Positions 12,901-24,900 of a DNA stretch of 64,000 bases are shown piece after piece; within the stretch, counting starts at the first letter, position 1, and the number at the start of each line of letters is the position of its first letter. The stretch lies in the NCBI RefSeq assembly GCF_030463565.1, contig NC_134643.1:165934491-165998490 (forward strand). The letters are read 5' to 3'. The position numbers and the translations under genes are program-made. The notes under the pieces are model-generated. The model saw nothing but the letters and a program-made list of their open reading frames with translations. It searched no databases and was not told where the DNA came from. Source of the stretch: Pelecanus crispus (taxonomy: Eukaryota > Chordata > Aves > Pelecaniformes > Pelecanidae).

Positions 12901-15900
12901 TTATTTTCTATGCTATGTATTAATAGGGGATTATCTTCTGCAGAATTTACCTTAGGTGCTGTGGGCTATGTTTATAGGGCCTATCTGCAGTGCTTTGCCA
13001 CACAGATACCACTTTAGATGTCAGTTTTTTTCTGTACAAGCACAGTCATGCAGAAGAACCTTTAGACAACATTTGCTGCATGAACCAAATGTGAAGATCA
13101 AAAAGGCTTTGTTTTATTATTAGAATTTCAGAAGTAGAGGAAAGAGAAGAGTGTTTGATGAAAGAAGCTGACATTGAACAGAAGCATCTGCATGTTTCTG
13201 TAGAAATTTTGACATCTGTGCTTTGCTTCCATCCTTCTCAGCAAATGTTCATATTTGCTGAAAAGGTGATTATAAGCAGCTAGGAAGAGAGAATAAAATA
13301 GTTGATAATAGTAGTGCTCCAATTGAGGGGGTGTACCTCCTGGAAGATGATACTGCATTTCAATTTCTTTCTAAACTGCTTTGAGGAATAAAACCCAAAA
13401 CATTGGTTTGACAGTAATTTTGGTTTTGTACAGGGAAATACAATTTTTTTCTCTCTTCCTCATTTAAATATGTGTGCTCATTTAAACACTTAAATAAGAG
13501 TTCAAGCACTGTGTGTGTCTAACATAGAATAATAGAATAGTGCTTTTGCTGTTTTATACTGGCTTCTTAGGCTGATCAAGGTATTGCGAACAGACAAACA
13601 CATAGAGCCAATTCTTTGGCTAGGCTATGGTGCCATGGTTATGTTCACTTTAAACAACGCATGCCTGTTGAGATCAACTAGGTTCTATCCTAGGGTATTT
13701 TTACCTAATTGCCCTGATTTCGGAGGACACTGTGTTGTTATGCATCCCTGAGAAATGATCCTTTTAGAGCTATTACTGTAAAGTAATTACCTGTTTAAGA
13801 CTGGTAAAGGAGCATGTGGGCATAATGTAATACATCATTTCCAGTTAATGTCTGTCTTTAATCGTTTAATAACGAAATGCTATGTCTGCTCTTTAATCAG
13901 GAAAAGAAAATCCTCTCTCCCAGGTCAGCATGCACAATATCTGTCGAAGGCAGAACCACCACATCACTAGAGATGAAATTTAAAACATCACACTGGCCCC
14001 TCATTTTTAAAGGCCAGATTCTTCCCACCCATTGGTGTATAGAAAGTACTTGTGTCCCCATGTTGTGCAGATAGGGGTCATAGGAGAAGTTAAAGATAGT
14101 TACAGCCGTGTGCTTAGCAGGGGGCAGATAGTTATTGTAGGCCTGGTTTCGGGGAATAGAGCTAAAGGCTGATCTTGGCATCTCTCTCTCATGGCCAGTG
14201 AAGTGAGAGACATGGCTGCATGGCAGAAGTCACCTGCACCCCTCAAATGGCTGTGTGTGCCTGGAAACCCTTTGCTGACACTGTTCATAAGAGCAGGATG
14301 GTACTGACTATTATAATCCATTGTAAAGCTGGTTTTGTCATTGAGTATTTGTGGTAGGCTGAGGGGTTCTTTTGGTATGTTTGTTTTAGTTTTTCTTCCC
14401 TTCCTTTCTTCTCTGTCACCACCATATTAAAAGGAACTAAGGCTACAATTTCACTTGAAGAGAAATTAGGAAACCAGCATACAACAAGGAACTCTTCATT
14501 TTCAGGAGTACTGTGTAGAAATACCGTTTCCTTTCACACAGAAGCTGTTTCTGAGGACAGAGAAATACACCATCAAAAATGCTAATAGTTTATTTAAATC
14601 GTTTTGCTATCAGTTTTAATAGACTATAGTACATATTTTTAGTTCAGTTGACAAAATGTACGTGTACACTTAATATTTCATTTGATGTTTTGACTTGAGA
14701 GAATTGAGATACTTCAGGTTTCTGCAGTCTGCACAATTCTGTTTACATGAGAAAAAGATTTTTTTCTGCTTCTGCTTTTGAGATAGAAATGGATATTAAG
14801 ATGCTACATGTTTGTAAAAACTGAGAAAAATTGAATCAGACAGTGAAATGCTGACTGTTTCCTCACATAAGAGAGCTGACGTGAAAGACTGAGTGGTTGG
14901 TGTATACAGTTTTTTCTCATATGCTCTGTTGCCAGTCTTTAATCAAATTTCTTCTTTCAGTAACGCTTATGACTTCTGTAAAACTTCTTCAAGAAAGAAA
15001 TTGAATCAGGTTAATGTAATCTTGTTTGCTGATATTGAAATGTGAAGCCAGGTATTTTAAGGGGTAATATACATTATTGAGTGAAATCTTTCCTCATTTT
15101 TTTCTGTTTTGCCACAATTTATCTTTTATCTGGAAACACAGCAAAGTTTAATAACCTAATTTGCTCTGAATAAATTTTGAGTCTGTAAACTTCAGCATAT
15201 GTAATCAGAGCAATCCAGTTTGGTAAGAATGTTATCATAGTGTGCAGAAGAAATTTCTGGAAGAGATATACAAATAGTATTCAGTCCTAAGAAACTTCTT
15301 TCAGGGCATATCATTTTACTTTAATGACTCCTGGGAAAACAATGCTATTCTGCGTTTCGGGGGTTTTTTTGATACCATCAACTGATCTTTATGAATGGCT
15401 ATGTCTTGATATAAATGTACCATTCCATTGATTCTTTGGCATGGACCTTGTCATATTTTTATGAATATACAAAAGAAGTACCTGGATCTTTTTTTTTTCT
15501 TGGAAGCTGTGCTAGAACTGCTTTTATGGGGTGCTGAATTTGTGTGCTATTTTATATCTTACAGCCTGAGGATCTGCTTCTGTGTATGCTTAGTAAGCTT
15601 TATAGCATCTTTGCTGTCTGTAAAACCAGTGAAACTACTTTATCACTCATTCTAGAAAGCATGGAAAATATTCTTAACTTTATTTGTTGATGGTATGTTA
15701 CTGCATAGTCACAGTCATATAGAGATGGAGTTGAACAATTAAATACCGTAACAATTAGGTTCAAGCATAATTGTTTGTGCTGGATCAATAGGTCCCAGCT
15801 ATTGTGCCAAATACAATTAGGATTTTTCCTTTGATGGATACATGAGATAAAATCCTTTTCTGAATGTAGAAGGTGAACTAGAGTTATCTAAATGCATTAC

Positions 15901-18900
15901 AAACCTATCTTTTTGTACTTCAATCTGAAGTAATTCCTGCATAGTGTTTTTGAAAAGATTTAAATTAGATTTTCAAAGTATGGAAGAAATGACAGTGTGT
16001 GTTTGTTTTAGATGAAGTATAGACAATTTGATTTCAAATAGTAAGGTAATTTAAATAATGAGTTCTGATCTAGTTGCTGAGAAGTCTATTTGCAGGAGTC
16101 AGTACTCAGTACTTTTCTGTTATTTGAGTCTTCCCTTTGACCAGGTAACGTAGTCTTCTGCGATTTGTCTTAAAGTAGGATTTGAGATGTTTTCCAACTC
16201 AGATTTCTCCTGAAATATATTTATTCCTATCTAGTCCTTGTCATAAGTTCAGATGATGCATCTTCTTCCCTGTAGCTATATCTCAAATCTCTAGATCCTT
16301 CCTTCATTCTCCACTTTTTAACAGGCAAGGTCTCCAACATGTTGCCATACACATTATTTTTATTTCAGATATGCTGTTTGATGCATTTTTATCCCAAGAC
16401 AATAATAGTGTGTGTGTTTGTTATTTTTTTGTTTGTGTTTGCAATATGGAGCTTAGTTTTTCTGTTAATGTTGAGTTTCCTCTAGTTTATGCTATAGCGA
16501 AAGCAAAGTTTAATCAACACTTACATTGCTGTAGTTTTTCTTCTGCTATGGTGGACTTGATTGAGTCAGACTTTCTCTTACTTATCTGACAAATAAATGA
16601 CATGAAGAGCAAGAGGTCTCAGTATAGACAGTCTTCTGGAAAGTGTGGTGACCTCATTTATAAAATCAGGAAGTGAATAATCTTTCTTAAATAGCTGGAA
16701 CAGGTAAGCTGATTAATTAATTTATTCCTCAGATTTTGTCTTGCTGTTTTCATTGTATGTATTGTCCAATCTTAAGTATCCACCTACAACAAAAGCCAGT
16801 AGTGAATGACGCAAGCGCTGAGTGTATCTATTTGGAGTAAGAATTTTTAGCACCTTGGATCTACAAAATATCTGACTGTATAGCATCTGGTAGAATGTTC
16901 ATCTGTGTTTTCAGGTGCACTACAATGTTGGCAAAAACCTGGCTGACAAAGGAAATCAAAGTGCTGCAATCAAATACTACAGAGAAGCTGTAAGGTATTA
17001 GGAATTTTACTGCTTTAATGAACTATCCTAAAATTGCTTTCATGTTTAACGTGAAAATTCTTAGGGATTCATTTTCATGGTCTGCAGCATTGCAGAGCTA
17101 GCAATTTGCATATAGTAATACATGTCCCATACATAATAATCATCTCTTAAATTTTAAATTTTAGGTTGAATCCTAAATATGTACATGCCATGAACAACCT
17201 TGGAAATATTCTGAAAGAAAGAAATGAGCTCCAAGAAGCAGAGGAGTTGCTGTCCTTAGCTGTACAAATACAGTATGTTTAGACCAGTACTAAGCAGTGT
17301 TTTGCACCAACTGAGCAGAAATGACACAATAGGATCTTATGTTCCAAATGCTCAATTGTCCTCTCTCTCATTTTTTTTTCCCCAATTTGCCCAGACCCGA
17401 TTTTGCTGCTGCATGGATGAATCTAGGAATAGTACAGAATAGTTTAAGAAGGTTTGAAGAGGCAGAGCAAAGCTACTGGACAGCAATTAAACACAGGAAA
17501 AAATATCCAGACTGTTATTACAATTTAGGGCGGTTGGTAAGTGCTTTTGAATAAATGATAGCTATGACAGTAACCTCTGTGGGGGGTGTGTGTGTATATA
17601 TATGCATGTATAATTCCACTGTACTGTTAAATGCTGATAGTTATTCCAGTTTGCTTGTAGTTTGGGGTGATTTCTTATTTGCAGTAGCTTTTCCTATTGC
17701 TTTCCCAGTATAAGTCCTTCCTTACAACCTTTGGTAGTCCTACTTTTTCATATAAAGAGGTACAAAGAAAAATATAGGTTCTGGGGTTTTGTTCAAAAGA
17801 TATTATTAATCATTTCTCAATATTAGACTGTTTCACAGTCATTAGTATATTGTTAGGTAATCGAACTATGCCAAAAAATTCCATTTAGATTCTTGGAAAT
17901 ATTTATATTAAATATTTACTTATTCTGTTGTGTAGATTTCTAAATCATGTGCTGGTTTTCCTCCCTATCCTACTGGTACATGCATATTTGAAAACAAGCC
18001 TGCATCCCAGAAAAAACCAGGGTAAAATTAATATATAGCACACTATCTTCCATACTACCCTAGTATTCTTCTTACATTTCTTATTTTTGTCTATAAAAAA
18101 AAAGTTCTACTAGAATGGAATGAAACATTAACAACTCTTTAGTGTCTTTAGTCCATGATAGGAAAGTAAAGCAAATCAGGTTGAAATTACTGAGTTTTTC
18201 TTTCTTTTTAGTATGCAGATTTGAATCGCCATATAGATGCATTGAATGCATGGAGGAATGCTACAGTTCTGAAGCCAGAGCATAGTTTGGCTTGGAATAA
18301 TATGATTATATTGCTTGATAACACAGGTATAAGCCCATTTGAATGTTTTAATGAATAATTCAGTGTCTTGCAAAACTTAAAGCTTTGTCTGTATTCATCT
18401 GAAAGGAGTTCTGCCTTGTCTTTGGCTACCTAGATACTGTCTATAAATACAAGAATACCTTCTGACTGAATGGTTTTAAAGCATCACTTGAAATCCAGCC
18501 CATAAATTGAATTTCCAATTCTTATTTGAAATGCCATCATTGGGCAAGCATGTTTGTATTATAGACCAAACTTCAGAACTTTTGAATCTGTGATTTGTTG
18601 TTCTTCTGAAAGTGCCACCTGTTGAAAACAAAATGGAGGTTTTCTGTTGTCTTATTCTCCAGAGCTTTACATTTGTGTGTGTGTGATACCTGATTTTCTT
18701 TAAAAATGCTAGTCATACAATATGCGGGCTCACAGCATGAAAAGCAACTAATAAGGCTGTGTTAAAAGATGCCCTCTCTTTTTCCACTCATGGGCTCCCA
18801 GGCAATCTAGCTCAAGCAGAAGCAGTTGGAAGAGAGGCCCTGGAATTGATACCTAATGATCATTCCCTTATGTTTTCATTGGCAAATGTACTGGGGAAAT

Positions 18901-21900
18901 CGCAAAAATATAAGGTAGGTAACTAGAGCTTTCTGAGTGTTGGTTGTGTTTTGGTTTGGGTTTTTTTTCCTGTTTAAACTCTGTGTAAGTTCCTGTAGAA
19001 AGTGTTTGAGGAGGTCATTGTGGACTATGACTTAGATAATCAGGTTTCAATGCCCATTTCTGTCACAGTATTGCTGTGTGATTCTGGCCTAAGTTCATCC
19101 CATCTTATTTTAGATGCCTGTGTTAGGAATATTGCTGCCCTCAACTATGTCAGTGGTCACTGGAGAGAAATAGGCTCTCAAGCACACTAGAGGGCAGTTA
19201 GGGTCCTGTATTGCTTCACTGCCAATAGAGCGAGCCTGCTCTGATTTAGAGGCCTTGGTTCAGGAACTAAAATTAGATGTGACATGCTAGTCCTTCTGCT
19301 TTTTCTATGTAAAAGTTTACCATTACCCAATATGAATTCTAGCCTCTTTGCCTCAGGCACTATCTAAAATAGAGATACTACAGATTTGCTAATCCCAGAA
19401 TGAGGATGGGATACCTGGGTAGTCCCAGAATATTATGAGGAAAAGACTTTGTGCAATGCATTGAACTTTTTCTTGGATGCAGTGGACCAGCTTGCGAGTG
19501 GTACCTCAGCATTAGCTGCTTGTGTTTACAAGTAGTAAATGTAATGGAACTGATGAGAATGATTTATTTTCCAAAAGGAATTATATGAGCTGACAGAGAA
19601 TAAATCATACACTGTTAATATATTTAGTTGTTTTAATTGACTACATAGTCACTGATTTATGTATGTGATAGGGACAAATTAATAGTCAAGGAAGTTTGTG
19701 GTATTCCTCAGAAAAACATAATTTACTGAACTATGGCTTTTGGGGGTTTTGATGGCTTTTTGGTAGTGATAATTTTAGCAGCCCTGAAGGAACATCTTCA
19801 GTATATGCAAAGTAAGAAGATTTTATGATGTGAAGCTTCTCAGAATAGATACATTTTTCCACGAGTTACTGTGTCCACTCTAAATTTCTACAGTCCTGTT
19901 CAGCTGTAGAGTCATGACCTGTGAAGCCAGGGCCTGTGACAACCCAGCACTTGCTTTTGTTTGGGTTAGTGATGCTGTTAGATGCCCTCCCTATTACTGT
20001 TTCTCCAGACTGGCTGGGGTTTTTTTTTCTGTACACTTTCTTTTCTCTCTCCACCTGAGACTGTTATAATATATATATATATTAGGCTACTTTAACAAAG
20101 TTCCAGAAAGATACAAATTAACATCCAGAACATATAAGGGATGAGATTATGGCGGAGGTAATTGCTAGGATTATTTTGGTGAGTCATAACTGTGAAAGAA
20201 TAGAGGATTGTATGGTTATTCATCAAGAAGAGTATGCAGCATGACAGAATAAAGAGCATTTATAATGAAATAAGTAAAAAAAAAAAAAGTTGAAGACAAG
20301 CTAGAAAACTTTTCCAGGTGTAGGAGAAACAAGTCTGTCTTAGTGGATTTAAAAAATAAAAAAGGAGGTAGTGATTTTGATTGCTAGATCTGAAAGGTCA
20401 TTATGCTGCAGGGGAATGTGTTGGAGACAAAGTAGAAATGATAGTAGGGGAAAATGAAGCTTTCAAGTCAGCATCCTGAATAAAGCAAAAGGAGCAGTGG
20501 AGCACAGGGAAGAAAACAGGGAGCCAGTGAGTGTTTTAATAGTTCAATACAGAGTAGTAGGTTTGTGTAGAGAAAAAAACCTAACTAATAACTTGAAGTT
20601 GATGGGTTATAACAGGGAGAGCAAACTGAGAGAACTGGAAAGTGGACTCACTTAGAAAAGGTTATGATCTCAGCAGCTCTAGTTTGCATCGCCTGGAAAA
20701 AGGAGATACAAGGGTTTTAAGTGGGAGAATGCTGAATGACAATAAAAAGCATGGAAAATTCAGATTTCTTGTCTACCCACTCACCATGTAAAAACAGAGA
20801 GAAGTGGATGGCTCTTTAAGGATTTTTATTGAGTGTTTGGGATGGGAAGGGAGGAGCAAGGGATGGAGACTGTCCAGGTGATGGAGGTAGTTTTCAGAGG
20901 GCTGCCTAGTTATATCTGATGTGCTGTATTACCTCAGGCATTTCATTTATTAGGTTACTTCTTATGTGTCTGTATAAAAGTTGTTACTGTATTGGCTCTG
21001 TTGCCGTAAAGTAAGGCTTGTTCTGAGGTTTTTTTGTTATCTCTTATTTTAAAAGACATTGAGTCGAAAAGGTTTTACGCTGTTACGAGAGATTTCCTTC
21101 CAATAAGCACACAATCTTCTCCTTCAGTTTCAAATGCACTTTGATTTTCAGCAGAAGATGGTTTTCCTAAGTGACCAAAAAAACCCAACCCTTTATGATT
21201 TCTGTTTGTATCTACTCATGAATGATTTATTGTTCCAGAAACAAAAGCACATCAAAGATGAGCTGGTTTGGTGGTTTTGTTTTGTTTTTCAATTAACATC
21301 TGTTATACCAAGTTAGCATTCTCCTTTAAATGCTTGTTCTTGTCACAATGGATGAAGAACCAAGCTATCTTTATTTTTTTGAAAATAGTATGCTGTATTT
21401 TTGTTACGTATACATCTATGCTTTTTCTGTAAAAAGTACAATAAATTGAAACCATTCAGCATTTTTTGTATTTGAAATAAAGCCAGACTACTATTTTGTG
21501 CTGTGGCCTTGGCAGCAGATGGAATGCAGTGTGCTTACCCAAAGGCTTTGCTATATGCAGTGTGCAAGCTTCTTGGCAACACTTAAAGATTTGGCAAGAT
21601 AGAGCAATTTGAAATATGACCGGATGTACTGGAATGTATATTTACTCCATATATCTACAGTAATATGAATATGATGCACCTTAAATAGCCTTTAATCAGC
21701 CAGTGTGCTTCTGCTAGCTGCTGAGCAAAGCAGTGATGATAAAAATGTTTTCAGCATGTAGTTGAAGATGTATGGTAATGGCAGCAAGCTCTGAGAATGT
21801 TTCATTAAATTTTCTGGGAACACATTGCACATGTTGTCCCATCAGGCTTCAGCAATGAAAAGATGAGTCCATACATTAGGTGCTTTGCCTTTGTGTAGGT

Positions 21901-24900
21901 GGCAACTTTCAGGCATAAACCTGAATTAATTGGACAGCACATCTTTCACTTCGATTGCTGTTAACCTGCCCAGTGAAAAAAACATGGATTTACTTCTTAG
22001 ACCAAAATACTAAAATTTGCAGTGGAAAACAATACAACTTTGTGGTACTTCTGACTGCTACATGCTTTCAAGTGCCAATCTACTGTTGATTTTAAGGTTT
22101 GGATGGTTGTACAAAAAGAGGAGGTTATCTTGCAACACCACTAGACTTGCCAAATGTTTGAGTCTCAGTATGTTTTTCAGGTGACTGAGTTAGAATCATA
22201 GAATAATTTTGACTGAAGGGATGTCCAGAGGTCATCTAGTCCAACCCCTGACCCAAACCAGGGCCATCTCCAGTTGCATCTTGAACACCTCTGTGGATGG
22301 AGATTCTAAAACCTCTCTGGAGAGCATCTTCCTTTTATCTAATTGGAATTTCCCATATGCCAGCTTGCATCCATTTTGTCTCATCCTGTCTCACAGACTT
22401 GTGAGAAGAGTCTGTCCCCATCTTCTCTGTATCATCTGATCAGGCACTTCTAGATAGCAATAAGGTCTCCCCTTCATCTTCTCTTCTGAAGGCTGAAGAG
22501 ATCCAGTTCTTTCAGCTGCTCCTTTTATGTCTTATGCTACAGCCCCCGACCATCTTGGTGGCTCTCTGGTGGACTTGCTAAAGTATGTCCGTGTCTTTCT
22601 TGTAATGGAGAGCCCCAACCCAAACACATACTCCAGATGTGGTCTCACAAGTGCTAAATAGAGGAGAAGGGTTACTTCACTGGACCTGCTGGGTGTACTT
22701 CTACTTAATACAGCCCAGGATATGGTTGGTCATCTTTACTGTGAGGGTACATTGATGGCTTTTATTCAATTTGCTGTCTGCCAGGCCCACCAGGTGCATT
22801 CTGTAGAGCTGTTTCCTAGACAGTTGCCCCCTGTACTTTTGAATGGGGTTATCCCATCCTGGATACAGGACTTTGCATTTACTGGTGTTGAACTTCATGA
22901 GATTCCAGCAGTCCAATCCTGTTCAACATCTTCATTATTGATTTGCATGATAGGGCAGAGTGCACCCTCAGCAAGTTTGTGAATGACACAAAACTGGGAG
23001 GAGTGGCTGATATACCAGAGGGTCATGCTGCCATCCAGAGGGACCTAAACAGGCTAGAGAAATGGGCTGGTAGGAAACTCATGCAGTTCAACAAAGGGAA
23101 GTGCAAAGCCTTGCACCTGGAGAGGAACAACCCCAGGCACAGTACATGCTGGGGACCAGTCAGCTGGAAAGCAACTTGGCAGAAAAGCACCTGAGGGTCA
23201 TGGTGGACACCAGACTGATTGAACACGAGCCAGCAACATGCCCTTGTGGCAAAGAAGGTTAATGATATCCTGGGTTGTGTTAAGAGTGTTGCCAGCAGGT
23301 TGAAGGAGGTGATCCTTCCTCTCTACTGGTGAGGCCACACCTGGAGTCCTATGTCCAGTTCCTAGAGAGCCATGGACATACTGGAGAGAGTCCAGCAAAG
23401 GGCCATGGAGATGACGGAGGGACTGGAGCATCTTTCCCATGGGGAAAGGTTGAGAGAGCTGGGACTGTTTAGCGCGGAGAAGAGAAGTCTCAGGGGGAGG
23501 ATCTCAATGTATATAAATACCTGAAGGTGCAAAGAGGATGGAGCCAGGCTCTTTTCAGTGGTGCTGAGTGACAGGACAGGAAGCAATGGGCCCAAACAAA
23601 AACCTGGGATGTTCCCTCTGAACATCAGGAAATGCTTTTTTACTGTGACTGTGACCACTGGCACAGGTTGCCCAGAGAGGTTGTGAAGCCTCCATCCTTG
23701 GAGATGCTGCCTGGACATGGTCCTGGGCATCTGGTCCTGCTTGAGCAGGGAGGTTGGACCAGATGACCTCCAGAGGTCCATTCCAACCTCAACCATTCTG
23801 TGATTTTTTGCTAGTCCATTTCTCTGTCCTGTCCAGGTCCCTCTCAATAGCAGCTCTCCCCTCCAGTGTATTGACCACTCCCTCCTCTTAGGCGCTATCT
23901 GTAAAGTTTTTTGAAAGCTCATTCAGTCCCATCATCTAAAACATTAATGAAGACACTAGATAGTATGGGTTTCAAAGAGACCAATGCATCCAGGAACATT
24001 AATAGTCTGGGTATGAGAATGCTGGAGTTGCTGCTTATACCAGGGAAAAGCAATGCTAAAACTTGCACTATGGAGTCACATTGTCCCTAAATTTCCAGAC
24101 ATCTCGTTCCCTTGTTCACTCCTATCCAAGTATTCCTTCTCCTGAAACAGGATGTCCTGCAAAAGGATTTGTCAAGAATGCTAGGGTTTGTAATTTCCTT
24201 GACCTGAGAAGGTGAAGACACTTCCTGCATCAGTTGCTCTTGGCTTCAGAGTGGCAGCCGCAGCTGTGCTAAGGAATGCTTTGAAAGGGGCATGTAGTTT
24301 GGGTTTGAATTTGGACATACTGGGAAGTTCTTAAGTCACTCAAAGTTGAGTGACTCAATCTTGACATCAGAAATTTCTTGTCCCCTGAGGGACCCTTACA
24401 AAGACTTATTTCATGCTTCATATGAGAAGATGGTGGAACCAAAAATCTGCCTGATAGGTTTTCTTTTTCAGTAGAGCCTGTGTTGTGTTTTGTGGACATA
24501 AGTAATAAAAGCTTAGCACAAAGGAAAGGCCTTTTCCCCAGGTTATCATTCTCGCATACCTCAGCCAGCAAGTACGTGCATTCAGGTGGAAGCCTACCAC
24601 ACTGAGGTAATTTTATCTTCAGGTCATTTGCATTGAAACTGAATGGGCAACTTTCCCTAAAACACAGCACAGCATAGAAACCTATGTAACATTTGCACTC
24701 TAAAATATCTAAACTTGCATGCAAGTGAGTAAATACGCTCCATTTGGATTGGGGGGAGTGTATCTTTTTAAACTTCTGCGGGAAATATGCTCTGGAACAA
24801 AGGTATCTATATTAGCAGCTAGTTTGGGAAAATAAAAATGTTTGAATTAGAGAATAAATTTAGTGGTAAATTGTTCTCTGAATATTTGGTGAGGGAGCTC

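Noticed and set aside
23362-23922. 186-codon minus-strand frame
   Set aside because: It lies across the nested CR1 junction and is antisense CR1 sequence.
24269-24724. 151-codon minus-strand frame in a TMTC4 intron
   Set aside because: No recognisable domain, no splice or promoter support, and it is antisense within an intron next to CR1 debris.
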